From NCBI RefSeq assembly GCF_049933045.1, contig NZ_CP187926.1, forward strand, positions 2,604,001 to 2,668,000: 64,000 bases of DNA, in the 5' to 3' direction. The stretch comes from Pseudocolwellia sp049933045 (GTDB lineage: Bacteria; Pseudomonadota; Gammaproteobacteria; Enterobacterales; Alteromonadaceae). The position numbers were made by a program, and so were the translations under genes. Positions 27,729-36,574 of the stretch are shown here, piece after piece (the stretch's first letter is position 1; each line of letters begins with the position of its first letter). The notes below the pieces were generated by a model. It made no database searches. It saw only the letters and a program-made list of their open reading frames with translations, and was not told the DNA's origin.

Positions 27729-28523
27729 ATGTTAAATAAGTTAATTCGCAAGTCGTTTGCGTCTATTTTTACTGTTGCCACTGCAATATCATGTTTATCG
27801 GTTAATGCTACTACCGTTGAATTTCAAACATCACAGGGCAATATTCACATTAACTTATTTGATGAAGAAACACCTGAAACTGTTGCTAATTTTTTATCTT
27901 ATATTGAAGATGGAGCTTATACTGATAGCATTTTCCATCGTAGCATCGCTAATTTTATTATCCAGTCGGGTGGTTATACTGTTAGTGGAACAGAAGTTGA
28001 TGCAATTACTAAAAATGCATCAGTGATTAATGAGCCTGTATTTTCAAATGTTGAAGGCACTATCGCTATGGCCAAAATTTCTGGTGATCCTGATAGCGCA
28101 ACCAGTGAATGGTTTTTTAACTTAACTGACAACAGCGCTAATTTAGATTTACAAAACGATGGTTTTACTGTTTTTGGACAAATTATGACGGAAGGTGCTG
28201 ATGGTGTAGAAACCCTCGCTACATTAGATACGATAAAAAACATAACAACTTGTTCTGAAGCTGATTTTAGTGATTTACCTTTAGTAAATTACGAATGTAA
28301 TTCAGATGGAGTACCTTCACAAGAAAATTACATTACGATTAACCAAGTTGTTATTGTTGACTCTTCATCAGCGACCGCACAAAATTTATCGCCAGCAATA
28401 AATACTTTAATTCTTGGGCAAGACTCTGAAACATCATCAGGTAGTAGTGGAGGAAGCATGTTCTGGGTGTTAATCGCTTTAGTTACGGGTTTAAGTGCTA
28501 GAAAATTAACAAGAAAGAGTTAA
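27729..28523 (+). CDS. Secreted cyclophilin-type PPIase with C-terminal sorting tail
   Basis: A peptidyl-prolyl isomerase of the cyclophilin family. The 264-aa protein has an N-terminal signal peptide (to SVNA, ~27), a cyclophilin domain (~28-215; FHRSIANFIIQSGGYT, ATSEWFFNLTDN) and a C-terminal tripartite tail: Gly/Ser stretch SGSSGGS, a hydrophobic helix (~245-258) and a basic end RKLTRKS. That tail resembles the GlyGly-CTERM signal processed by rhombosortase. A second cyclophilin-like enzyme in the cytoplasm is not in the window. It is transcribed alone. Confidence 0.85.
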   Translation: MLNKLIRKSFASIFTVATAISCLSVNATTVEFQTSQGNIHINLFDEETPETVANFLSYIEDGAYTDSIFHRSIANFIIQSGGYTVSGTEVDAITKNASVINEPVFSNVEGTIAMAKISGDPDSATSEWFFNLTDNSANLDLQNDGFTVFGQIMTEGADGVETLATLDTIKNITTCSEADFSDLPLVNYECNSDGVPSQENYITINQVVIVDSSSATAQNLSPAINTLILGQDSETSSGSSGGSMFWVLIALVTGLSARKLTRKS

Positions 28524-28636
28524 TATAAAATCAATTTAATAAGAGTTGAAGTGCTTACATTTATACTCAACTTTTATTAAAGCGCTATTCTTTTATTTAA
28601 AATGGCAGCCCTTCTTTAAAGTACAAAGCAGACTTT

Positions 28637-29611
28637 TTAATTCGCTTCTAACCAGGTATCAATAAGATAACGTGCGATAGACTCTTTACGAGGTAGTTTA
28701 TAGTTTTCATCTTCATCTCCCCAATTGCTGAATGATCTTACTTCATCTGCAGTAAACCATTGAGCATCTCTAATTTCATCATCATCTAACTGGATAGCAG
28801 GATCATTAGCTTTTGCATAAAAACCTAACATTAATGAGCTCGGAAACGGCCAAGGTTGCGACTTAGCATATTCAACATCAAATACATTAACTCCAACTTC
28901 TTCTTTAACTTCTCGTATTACTGCCTGCTCAAGTGTCTCTGCGGGGTCAATAAAGCCAGCTAATGTAGAAACACACTTGTCTGCCGATCTATAATGTTCA
29001 GCCAGTAAACATTGTGCAGGACCGCTTTCAGGCTTATATTCAATCAGCATAATGACAACAGGATCTGTTCGAGGGAAAATTTCTTTGTTACATTCCTTAT
29101 TAGTACAAACAATGGAGTGTCCACCGTTATTCGTTTGTGTTGCAGTACCGCATACACCACAGAATCGATTCGACTTATTCCAATAAAGTAAGTTGTTAGC
29201 AAAACCTAAAATCGACGCTTGTTCATGATTTATAAGACCAAGAGCAGCTCTTAAATGAATAGGCTCTGCCGAGTCACCAAATAAATTAGCAAGATCGCCC
29301 TCTTCTACCGATGAAATATCAATGGCAAAGATTGGAACAGCGTCATTTAATCCTAAAAATATAAGATGCTGCTCTTTCTCTTGAATATTTATTTTTGAGG
29401 TAACGTCTGAAGATAAGACTTTTAATTTAGCCTCTCCTTGCAATAGAACTAAATGACTTTCTACAAAGATAAAGCTCGTATTCCAAACAGGAATGATCTG
29501 ACAGTTTTCTTGAGCTAATTGTGCCGAGATCCATTCATCGCTTTTACGTTTATTTGAAGCACGATCTAATGTCATCTGAGTGAATGAACACCTTGATGTA
29601 AGTTTATTCAT
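28637..29611 (-). CDS. nudC: NAD(+)/NADH pyrophosphatase NudC
   Basis: A Nudix hydrolase cleaving NADH to NMNH and AMP; E. coli NudC also removes NAD caps from RNA. The 324-aa protein has a zinc ribbon with C151, C154, C169 and C174 and a Nudix box at ~219-241 (GFIDPAETLEQAVIREVKEE). The NudC-specific motif SQPWPFPSSLM is present. It is longer than E. coli NudC (257 aa) because of an extended N-terminal domain. Confidence 0.93.
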   Translation of the reverse strand: MNKLTSRCSFTQMTLDRASNKRKSDEWISAQLAQENCQIIPVWNTSFIFVESHLVLLQGEAKLKVLSSDVTSKINIQEKEQHLIFLGLNDAVPIFAIDISSVEEGDLANLFGDSAEPIHLRAALGLINHEQASILGFANNLLYWNKSNRFCGVCGTATQTNNGGHSIVCTNKECNKEIFPRTDPVVIMLIEYKPESGPAQCLLAEHYRSADKCVSTLAGFIDPAETLEQAVIREVKEEVGVNVFDVEYAKSQPWPFPSSLMLGFYAKANDPAIQLDDDEIRDAQWFTADEVRSFSNWGDEDENYKLPRKESIARYLIDTWLEAN

Positions 29612-29843
29612 GTAAGTTATCCTTGAAAAAAGGTACTACGGTATAGCCGACGCCCTAAAGATATAGGTTTTGTTGATATTATTAAGTTGTTTTGTCAGCT
29701 ATTAACCTGATATTTATACAGAGAAAGGTTTTGCAGAGCCTATTCCATGCAAAGCGGATAAAACTAAAAAATAAGCGGCGTTAAGTAACATACATATACT
29801 TTCATACTATGTGAGTTTGGTGAAGCTAGCTAAAAATAAAGTA

Positions 29844-30254
29844 CTAGGTTTCGACTCGCTTTCTTAAAGTTTTAACATTACCTCGTTGCTTTTTATGGTC
29901 CATTCGCTTTCTTTGCGAGCTTCTTGTCGGCTTAGTTTCTCGTCTAGCTCGCTGTACTACCGCGATACTTTTAATTAACTCTTTTAAGCGACTAACAGCA
30001 TCATCTCTGTTCTTTTCTTGTGTTCGATGTACTTGCGCTTTAATTATGATGACGCCGTCTTTGGTGAGTCTTTTATCTTTTAATGCGAGTAGTCTCTCTT
30101 TATAAAAGTCAGGAAGTGACGATGCATTAATATCAAACCTCAGGTGAATAGCTGAAGAAACTTTATTAACATTTTGCCCGCCAGCACCTTGAGCACGAAT
30201 AGCATGAAGTTCATATTCATGATCTTGAAGTACGACTGTGTTAGAAATTATCAC
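29844..30254 (-). CDS. arfB: Alternative ribosome-rescue hydrolase ArfB
   Basis: Releases peptides from ribosomes stalled at the 3' end of non-stop mRNAs. The 136-aa protein has the GGQ catalytic motif at 25-27 (IRAQGAGGQNVNK) and a Lys/Arg-rich C-terminal tail (SQRKRMDHKKQRGNVKTLRK) that enters the empty mRNA channel. The short length separates it from release factors RF1 and RF2. Confidence 0.93.
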   Translation of the reverse strand: MIISNTVVLQDHEYELHAIRAQGAGGQNVNKVSSAIHLRFDINASSLPDFYKERLLALKDKRLTKDGVIIIKAQVHRTQEKNRDDAVSRLKELIKSIAVVQRARRETKPTRSSQRKRMDHKKQRGNVKTLRKRVET

Positions 30255-30349
30255 AAAGAACCAATTATAGATTGAGTTAGAAATATTTGAGGAAGTATGT
30301 CAGGAGTCTCCTCCTGACAAAAGTTAGGTTTTATAACCTTGAGGGTGAT

Positions 30350-30709
30350 TTACGAGTTTAAATTCATCTCTTGCACGCGCTCATGTGCAATTATAGGGGT
30401 TGTTGGCTCAGGTTTACTATGTAAATTTGCCTTTAATTGACCTTTTCTATGATTAAGCGCCGAATCTAATTTCTTCGCAGCAGCTGCAATTGCTGGATAC
30501 AACAAATCATTTTTAGCTGAAGTTGAAATCCTACTACCTTCATAATTGGTAATTAACTCCGTTTGAAATTGTCCATGCTCTTTAGAAAGAATGACATCTA
30601 ATGTGATGACTGTCGGAAAGTGGCTCGCTATCTTGGCAAACTTCTCTTCTAAATGCTCTTTGATTGAATCTTTAACTTCAACATGATGACCAGAAAGATT
30701 TATTTTCAT
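30350..30709 (-). CDS. hpf: Ribosome hibernation factor, HPF/RaiA family
   Basis: Binds the 30S decoding region and inactivates ribosomes in stationary phase. The 119-aa protein starts with the family signature INLSGHHVEVKDSIKEHLEEKF; the conserved second half contains AAAAKKLDSALNHRKGQL. The extension past residue ~96 makes it longer than E. coli HPF (95 aa) and similar to RaiA (113 aa), so the HPF/RaiA assignment is open. It lies 95 bp upstream of arfB on the same strand; both act on idle ribosomes. Confidence 0.88.
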   Translation of the reverse strand: MKINLSGHHVEVKDSIKEHLEEKFAKIASHFPTVITLDVILSKEHGQFQTELITNYEGSRISTSAKNDLLYPAIAAAAKKLDSALNHRKGQLKANLHSKPEPTTPIIAHERVQEMNLNS

Positions 30710-31302
30710 AGGTTTTCCTTTTAGTTGTTACTCATAAATAACCTGAGGGCTTACAGGTAAAAAGACAAGCTTTTTTAAAAAATTATTTCTTAAATATTTA
30801 TAACCTCTTGTTTTTATTGATTAGATAGATTGTAAATAAATAACAGTAAATGTTTCCGTATGCAGCTAATTACAATTATTGTTTATCTAATGGTCTTTAA
30901 GTCATCCGAAAAAAATTGTTCACTCGTAAATAACTAAACACTTATTACTAAAATGATAAAACAGCTTATCTTAAAGACTCAGTTTTAAGTAAAGCATCGC
31001 TTTTCAATAAAGTAAATGTCATGATCACAATTTAATTGTAAAAGATTTACAGACCCTTATATTTTCTTAAAAACTACGTATTTTAGGTATTGTTTTTAAT
31101 GTAAATTTAAGCTTAAATCTTTATATAAACAGATTGCTCATTCAAAAATAAAAACATCTATGAATGTAATGTTTACGTTATAATCGCCTGCTATAATCAC
31201 ATGTTATAATACAACTAAATATTTTGAACTCTCGATGTTAAATTCGTTCAAATTATTTATGTAAATTTCTATTTTTATTTATCTCCTAATTTGGATCTAT
31301 GA
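30710..31302. other. Divergent intergenic region hpf/acyltransferase
   Basis: This is 593 bp with no reading frame. Three exact TATAAT hexamers lie at 31179-31184, 31192-31197 and 31205-31210 on the plus strand, spaced 13 bp apart, about 95-125 bp before the acyltransferase start. One may be a -10 box, though no strong -35 partner was found. Confidence 0.4.
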
Positions 31303-32403
31303 ATGTTTGATGATATCCGCCCTTATCGAAATGATGAGGTAGCTACTGTAATAAAGAAGCTAATTAATGAACCAGCATTGCAATCATCAATTGCTAGTAT
31401 AAAACTTCCTTCAATACATAAAACTGTGCCGAAGTTAGCGCAACTTATCGTTAAAATGTACTTAAAAGTTCGCTCTAGAAAAGTTAATTCTATTGATGAT
31501 ATTCAACAAGAAGTGGCTAAATATCTTTATCATTTGATCGAAACCAGCTGCACTAATTTCTCTTATAACGGTATCGATAAAATAGATCCTAACAAACCTT
31601 CATTGTTCATTAGTAATCACAGAGACATAGTGCTCGACGTTGCTTTTGTTAATTTAGCTTTGTATCAAAGTGGCATAACAACTGTAGAAGCTGCGGTAGG
31701 TGATAACTTATTAAATCAGCCGTGGGTGTCTGATTTAATGCGTTTGAATAAAAGCTTTATTGTGAAACGTAGTGAGAAAACGAAACGCGCTATGCTAACG
31801 GCATCAAAGAACCTTTCTAGCTATATTCACCATACTCTTAGTGAGAGCAAACAGAATATTTGGATAGCGCAACGTGAAGGTAGAGCTAAAGATGGTATAG
31901 ATAAAACCAATTCAGCACTTATTTCTATGTTACTACTCAATAAAGGTAAAGAAAGGAATATTGCCGAATATTTAGAAGAGCTGAATATCATTCCTGTTGC
32001 CATTTCTTATGAGTTTGATCCTTGCGATAGAGATAAAGCCAGAGAGTTAGCTGCTAAAGAAGCGACTGGTGAATATATAAAGTCTGAAAACGAAGATTTT
32101 GATAGTATTACCCGAGGTTTAGTAGGTAAGAAAGGACACGTTCACATTGAGTTTTGTGATCCTATTTTAGGTGATTTTGAAGACAGTAAAGCCATAGCTC
32201 AAGCAATTGATACTAAAATTATTGCTAACTATAAACTTTATGATAGCAACCAAAAAGCTTACGATGTATTGAATAATACTCCTGTTTCTACTGAAGAAAA
32301 CCCACTAAATAATAGACTTCAACAATTAACGAAAGAACAAAGACAATGGTTATTAACCATGTATGCCAATCCTGTTTTTGCTAAAGAGTCACTTAAAAGC
32401 TAA
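31303..32403 (+). CDS. 1-acylglycerol-3-phosphate acyltransferase family protein
   Basis: A PlsC-like membrane-associated acyltransferase, probably in phospholipid synthesis or remodelling. The 366-aa protein starts MFDDIRPYRNDEV, typical of an Alteromonadales subgroup. It has an acceptor/catalytic segment LFISNHRDIVLDVAF (~103-117) and RLNKSFIVKR followed by WIAQREGRAKDG, the block expected to bind the phosphate. The spacing after the catalytic histidine (NHRDIVLD) differs from the classic HX4D. Single gene; substrate not determined. Confidence 0.82.
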   Translation: MFDDIRPYRNDEVATVIKKLINEPALQSSIASIKLPSIHKTVPKLAQLIVKMYLKVRSRKVNSIDDIQQEVAKYLYHLIETSCTNFSYNGIDKIDPNKPSLFISNHRDIVLDVAFVNLALYQSGITTVEAAVGDNLLNQPWVSDLMRLNKSFIVKRSEKTKRAMLTASKNLSSYIHHTLSESKQNIWIAQREGRAKDGIDKTNSALISMLLLNKGKERNIAEYLEELNIIPVAISYEFDPCDRDKARELAAKEATGEYIKSENEDFDSITRGLVGKKGHVHIEFCDPILGDFEDSKAIAQAIDTKIIANYKLYDSNQKAYDVLNNTPVSTEENPLNNRLQQLTKEQRQWLLTMYANPVFAKESLKS

Positions 32404-32478
32404 CTCAAAACCTAGCGAAAAACCTATTTTAAAACCTAATTAACTTATTCTTTTAAAATAATAAGTTAAAGCAATCTA

Positions 32479-32517
32479 GTGACATTTATTTTCAATAACT
32501 ATAAAAATAAATGTCAC
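32479..32517. repeat. Perfect 14-bp inverted repeat
   Basis: GTGACATTTATTTT (32479-32492) and its exact complement (32504-32517) flank an 11-nt loop between the convergent acyltransferase and kdsB genes. It probably acts as a shared transcription end, although no long T run follows. Confidence 0.55.
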
Positions 32518-32640
32518 TCTTGAATCAAGCTCTGCTTATCACTCTAAACAACTTACTCTTTCTGATAAAAAGCTGACATAGCTTTAAGCTATGAAGAATA
32601 CTTGCCTTTTATCTTATTAGTTATAGGTATGACCACTAAG

Positions 32641-33405
32641 TTATAAAGATTTAGCGTACTGTATTGCTCTTTCAAGATCTTCAGGCGTATCAACACCTTC
32701 AACAGGCACTGTTGACTCAGCTACCGCTACATGAATTTTTTCACCTTGCCATAAAACACGTAGTTGCTCTAACGATTCTATTTGTTCAAGTTGGCTTGCT
32801 GGCCAAGTAACGTAGTCTTTAATAAAACCTGCACGGTAGGCATAGATACCAATATGTCTTAAATAAAACTCGCCAATTTCAGTAACAATATCTTTATTTA
32901 AAAAACGGTTACGATCGTAAGGAATGGTAGCTCGGCTGAAATACAGTGCGTAACCATCTTTATCACATAATACTTTTACAGCATTTGGATTAAAGGCTTC
33001 TTCTACATCTGTTATTTTAATGGCTAATGTTGCCATTCTCGCACTGTTTTGCAACGCTAAGTTGTCAGCCACTTGTGCAATGTTTTCAGGTGGAATAAAA
33101 GGTTCATCACCCTGTACATTAACGATAACTTGCTCGTCAGAAAACTTATACGTTTCCATCACTTCGGCTAAACGTTCAGTACCTGATTGATGATCACTAC
33201 GTGTTTTACACACTTCACCACCAAAGCTTTTAACTACGGCTTCAACTTCGTCGTTGTCCGTTGCAACAATGACTTGGCTGGCACCACTACGCTTAGCTTT
33301 TTCGACAACCCATTGGATCATAGGCTTTCCATTAATATCCGCTAATACCTTTCCTGGTAAACGTGTAGATTCGTATCTAGCTGGAATTACAACAATAAAT
33401 GACAT
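32641..33405 (-). CDS. kdsB: CMP-KDO synthetase KdsB
   Basis: Activates 3-deoxy-manno-octulosonate with CTP for lipopolysaccharide inner-core synthesis. The 254-aa cytidylyltransferase has the nucleotide-binding start VVIPARYESTRLPGKVL at ~5-21 and QGDEPFIPP at ~98-106. It lies in msbA-lpxK-ycaR-kdsB order, the conserved LPS cluster, with 18 bp to ycaR. Confidence 0.97.
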   Translation of the reverse strand: MSFIVVIPARYESTRLPGKVLADINGKPMIQWVVEKAKRSGASQVIVATDNDEVEAVVKSFGGEVCKTRSDHQSGTERLAEVMETYKFSDEQVIVNVQGDEPFIPPENIAQVADNLALQNSARMATLAIKITDVEEAFNPNAVKVLCDKDGYALYFSRATIPYDRNRFLNKDIVTEIGEFYLRHIGIYAYRAGFIKDYVTWPASQLEQIESLEQLRVLWQGEKIHVAVAESTVPVEGVDTPEDLERAIQYAKSL

Positions 33406-33423
33406 GTGTGAACCTTTCTTTAG

Positions 33424-33600
33424 TTATTCTTCAGTAATTCTGCGTGCTTCGTTTTCTAGAAGAACAGGAATGTTCTTTTCGATTGGATATGCTAAACGAT
33501 CAAATTTACAAATAAGTTCTTTTGCTTCTTTATCAAAGTCTAATTTACCTTTACATACTGGACACGCCAATATTTCCATTAATTTTGTATCAAATACCAT
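33424..33600 (-). CDS. ycaR: Trm112/UPF0434 family protein YcaR
   Basis: A 58-aa protein read MVFDTKLMEILACPVCKGKL..., ending EARRITEE. CPVC is the only zinc-type cysteine pair plus a later single C, as in YcaR. The family is related to Trm112, an activator of methyltransferases, but bacterial members are poorly characterised. It sits between lpxK and kdsB exactly as in E. coli. Confidence 0.92.
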   Translation of the reverse strand: MVFDTKLMEILACPVCKGKLDFDKEAKELICKFDRLAYPIEKNIPVLLENEARRITEE

Positions 33601-33621
33601 GATGTTTCTCTTTTGATTAAT

Positions 33622-34659
33622 TTATTGAAGATCGGCTTTATGCACCAATTCACTTATTCTATCTAATAATGGTTTTACTGCTTGTTCTGAAAACTCTGCA
33701 CCTACAGGTACATACCACCAATGTTCTTGCGCGAAACCTTGACACTTAACCGCATCTTTCTCTGTCATTAATAAAGGAACTTCTGCAGAGAATTGAGTTA
33801 AATCGGTAACAGTAAAGTGATGATGATCAACAAAACCTACTGCATTATTAAGGGCGAAATTTTGTTGACGTAATGTTGTAAAAAAACGTTCGGGATCACC
33901 AATACCTGCCATAGCATTAACGGTATTATTTGCTTTAATAAATATTTGTAGTGATATTTTCTCGCCTGTTTTTACATTACAAACAAACTGCGGACACAAA
34001 ATCATTTCTAGATGATTGTCCGCAAGATTAATACAACTTTCAGGTTTTAATGCGCCGTTAGAAATAACATAATCTACGCTATTTAAACGCCAACGGCCTT
34101 CACGTAAAGGGCCAGCAGGTAGTAATAAACCATTACCAAATTCTCGTTTCGCATCAACGATTATCAGCTCTATATCTCTTGCTAATCTATAATGCTGTAA
34201 TCCATCGTCGGCGATAATAATATTACAGCCTTGCTGTATTAATAACTCAGCTGCAGCCACTCGGTCTGAACCAACAACTACGGGAACGTTACATCGATTG
34301 TAAATTAAAACGGGTTCATCACCTGCTTCATTTGCTGTGCTATTTTCATTTAATAAATAAGGATAGTGAGGAGCCTTACCGCCGTAACCTCGACTAACAA
34401 CACCAGCTTTTAAGCCCATTTTTTGACATTGTTCAATAAGGAAAATAGCAACAGGCGTTTTCCCATTGCCACCAATACCGATATTACCCACAACAATTAC
34501 AGGTGCTGATACCTTAAAAGATTTAAACAAACCCAGACGGTAGAATAATCGACGTAAGCCAGTTAATACGTAAAATAACAGCGTAATTGGCAATAACAAA
34601 GGTACAAGCAACCATTTAGCTTGATGTTGTTTGAACCATACTTTTTCAATTAATCGCAT
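33622..34659 (-). CDS. lpxK: Tetraacyldisaccharide 4'-kinase LpxK
   Basis: Phosphorylates the lipid A disaccharide precursor at the inner membrane. The 345-aa protein has an N-terminal membrane-associated helix (~15-32) and a P-loop VGNIGIGGNGKTPVAIFL at ~57-74. A conserved DDGLQHYRLARDIELIIVDA segment follows. It is 8 bp downstream of msbA on the same strand, so both probably share a transcript. Confidence 0.97.
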   Translation of the reverse strand: MRLIEKVWFKQHQAKWLLVPLLLPITLLFYVLTGLRRLFYRLGLFKSFKVSAPVIVVGNIGIGGNGKTPVAIFLIEQCQKMGLKAGVVSRGYGGKAPHYPYLLNENSTANEAGDEPVLIYNRCNVPVVVGSDRVAAAELLIQQGCNIIIADDGLQHYRLARDIELIIVDAKREFGNGLLLPAGPLREGRWRLNSVDYVISNGALKPESCINLADNHLEMILCPQFVCNVKTGEKISLQIFIKANNTVNAMAGIGDPERFFTTLRQQNFALNNAVGFVDHHHFTVTDLTQFSAEVPLLMTEKDAVKCQGFAQEHWWYVPVGAEFSEQAVKPLLDRISELVHKADLQ

Positions 34660-34667
34660 AACTTCAA

Positions 34668-36449
34668 CTAACTAAATTGAAAACGATGTAATTGTGCATA
34701 GGCACCCTCTTTCTCAAGTAGTGACTTATGATCGCCCTGCTCTATAATTTCACCTTGATCCATCACAATAATATTATCGGCACTTTCAATCGTCGACAAA
34801 CGATGAGCGATAACAATACATGTGCGGTTTTGCTGTAGTATTTGTAAAGCATCTTGAATATGACGTTCAGACTCAGTATCTAAAGCACTGGTTGCTTCAT
34901 CTAAAATTAAGAAAGGTGCATCGCATAATAAAGCCCGTGCAATAGCGACTCGTTGACGCTGTCCACCAGAAAGTAATGCGCCATTTTCACCTACGTTAGT
35001 ATTTAAACCGTCAGGCATTTTCTCAGCAAATTCTAGAACATGAGCACTTTTTGCAGCAGCTCTAATTTCTTCTTCTGTCGCATTAGGATTTCCATAGGCA
35101 ATATTATTCGCTAAGGTATCGTTAAACAGAACCACTTGTTGTGATACATAAGCAAATTGTTTACGTAGCTCTTGAAGTTTGTATTGAGTAATGTCTTTTC
35201 CATCAATAAGTACCTCACCTGAAGTTGCATCGTAAAAGCGCAGTAATAAAGAACTTGCTGTTGATTTACCACTACCCGAGCGACCTACAAAAGCCGTAGT
35301 TTCTCCTGGATTAACCTCAAAACTGATATTTTTTAACGCTAAGTCTTTATCATTTTTATATGAAAAGCTGACATTATTAAACGCTAAAGATCCTTTCGCT
35401 TTAGTAATATGAATGACGCCGCTGTCTTTTTCTTTAGCTTCATCTAATACTCTAAAAATACTTACGCTAGCCGCCATACCATTTTGGAATTCGCTATTCA
35501 CAGTCGTTAATTGTTTCAGTGGTCTAAGTAACATCGTCATACAAGTAATTACGGTAATAAAAATACCTGGAGTTAACGTTGCTTTCATCGATTCAAGGTT
35601 TGCCACATACAATACAAACGCTAAAGCAAAAGACGCAATAATTTGAATAATAGGAACGCTCGCAGAACTTGTAGCGACTAACTTCATACGCTGTTGGCGA
35701 TTATGCTTATTAATTTGATTAAAACGTTTATATTCACGCTCTTGCCCATCACACGTTAACACAACTTTATGGGCATTAAATGTTTGCTCTGCAGCACTCG
35801 TAACCTGTCCCATAGCACTTTGAATACTTTTACTTACGCTTCTAAAGCGTTTAGACACGATAGTAACAATAACGGCAATAATAGGGGTAATAAGCAGAAA
35901 TATTGCTGATAGTTCCCAGCTTTTGTAAAACATAACGATAAGTAAACCAAGAACAAAAGCACCTTGCTGAATTAGCGTGATTAAGGCTTTACTCGTTGCT
36001 TGAAGCACTTGCTCTGTATCAAAGGTAAGTTTTGAAATAAGAGAGCCTGTTGATTCTTTATCATGAAAAGCTACGGGAAGTGACATTATGTGTTCAAACA
36101 AGTTCTGTCTGATATCAGCAACAACATTGTTACCTACCCAAGCTAAGCAATAATTACCAACAAAATGACAAATACCACGCACAATAAAACACACAATAAC
36201 GAATAGTGGTGCCCATTTCATAAAATTAGGATTAGCTCCTGAAAGACCTTCGTCTATCAATGGCTGTAATTGAGAGAAAAACAGAGTATCGACACCTGCA
36301 TAACCTAACATACCGAGAATGGCAGCAATAAACCCTACTTTATAAGGTTTAGCATACGACATTAGGCGTTTAAAATTTTCCCATGTTGTTGCTTCAGTTA
36401 ATGTTTTATCGCTAACTTGAGTGGTCGTTGCAGCAGTCTCTTTAGACAT
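34668..36449 (-). CDS. msbA: Lipid A export ATPase/permease MsbA
   Basis: A homodimeric ABC exporter that flips lipid A-core across the inner membrane. It has six membrane helices in the first ~320 residues and a nucleotide-binding domain with Walker A VGRSGSGKST, signature LLSGGQRQRVAIARALL and Walker B FLILDEATSALD. I place the start at ATG 36449 (MSKETAA, GAGAG upstream); an ATG 12 bp further upstream would add MRDL. Confidence 0.96.
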   Translation of the reverse strand: MSKETAATTTQVSDKTLTEATTWENFKRLMSYAKPYKVGFIAAILGMLGYAGVDTLFFSQLQPLIDEGLSGANPNFMKWAPLFVIVCFIVRGICHFVGNYCLAWVGNNVVADIRQNLFEHIMSLPVAFHDKESTGSLISKLTFDTEQVLQATSKALITLIQQGAFVLGLLIVMFYKSWELSAIFLLITPIIAVIVTIVSKRFRSVSKSIQSAMGQVTSAAEQTFNAHKVVLTCDGQEREYKRFNQINKHNRQQRMKLVATSSASVPIIQIIASFALAFVLYVANLESMKATLTPGIFITVITCMTMLLRPLKQLTTVNSEFQNGMAASVSIFRVLDEAKEKDSGVIHITKAKGSLAFNNVSFSYKNDKDLALKNISFEVNPGETTAFVGRSGSGKSTASSLLLRFYDATSGEVLIDGKDITQYKLQELRKQFAYVSQQVVLFNDTLANNIAYGNPNATEEEIRAAAKSAHVLEFAEKMPDGLNTNVGENGALLSGGQRQRVAIARALLCDAPFLILDEATSALDTESERHIQDALQILQQNRTCIVIAHRLSTIESADNIIVMDQGEIIEQGDHKSLLEKEGAYAQLHRFQFS

Positions 36450-36574
36450 TAAGTCTCTCATTCATTTAATAAATACTTGTCTATTTTACCGATATTTAAC
36501 GCTTACACCAACTAATTGACGATGAATAAAGGTAATACAGGCTTATAACTCATTACTGATTTGATAATAGCCAA

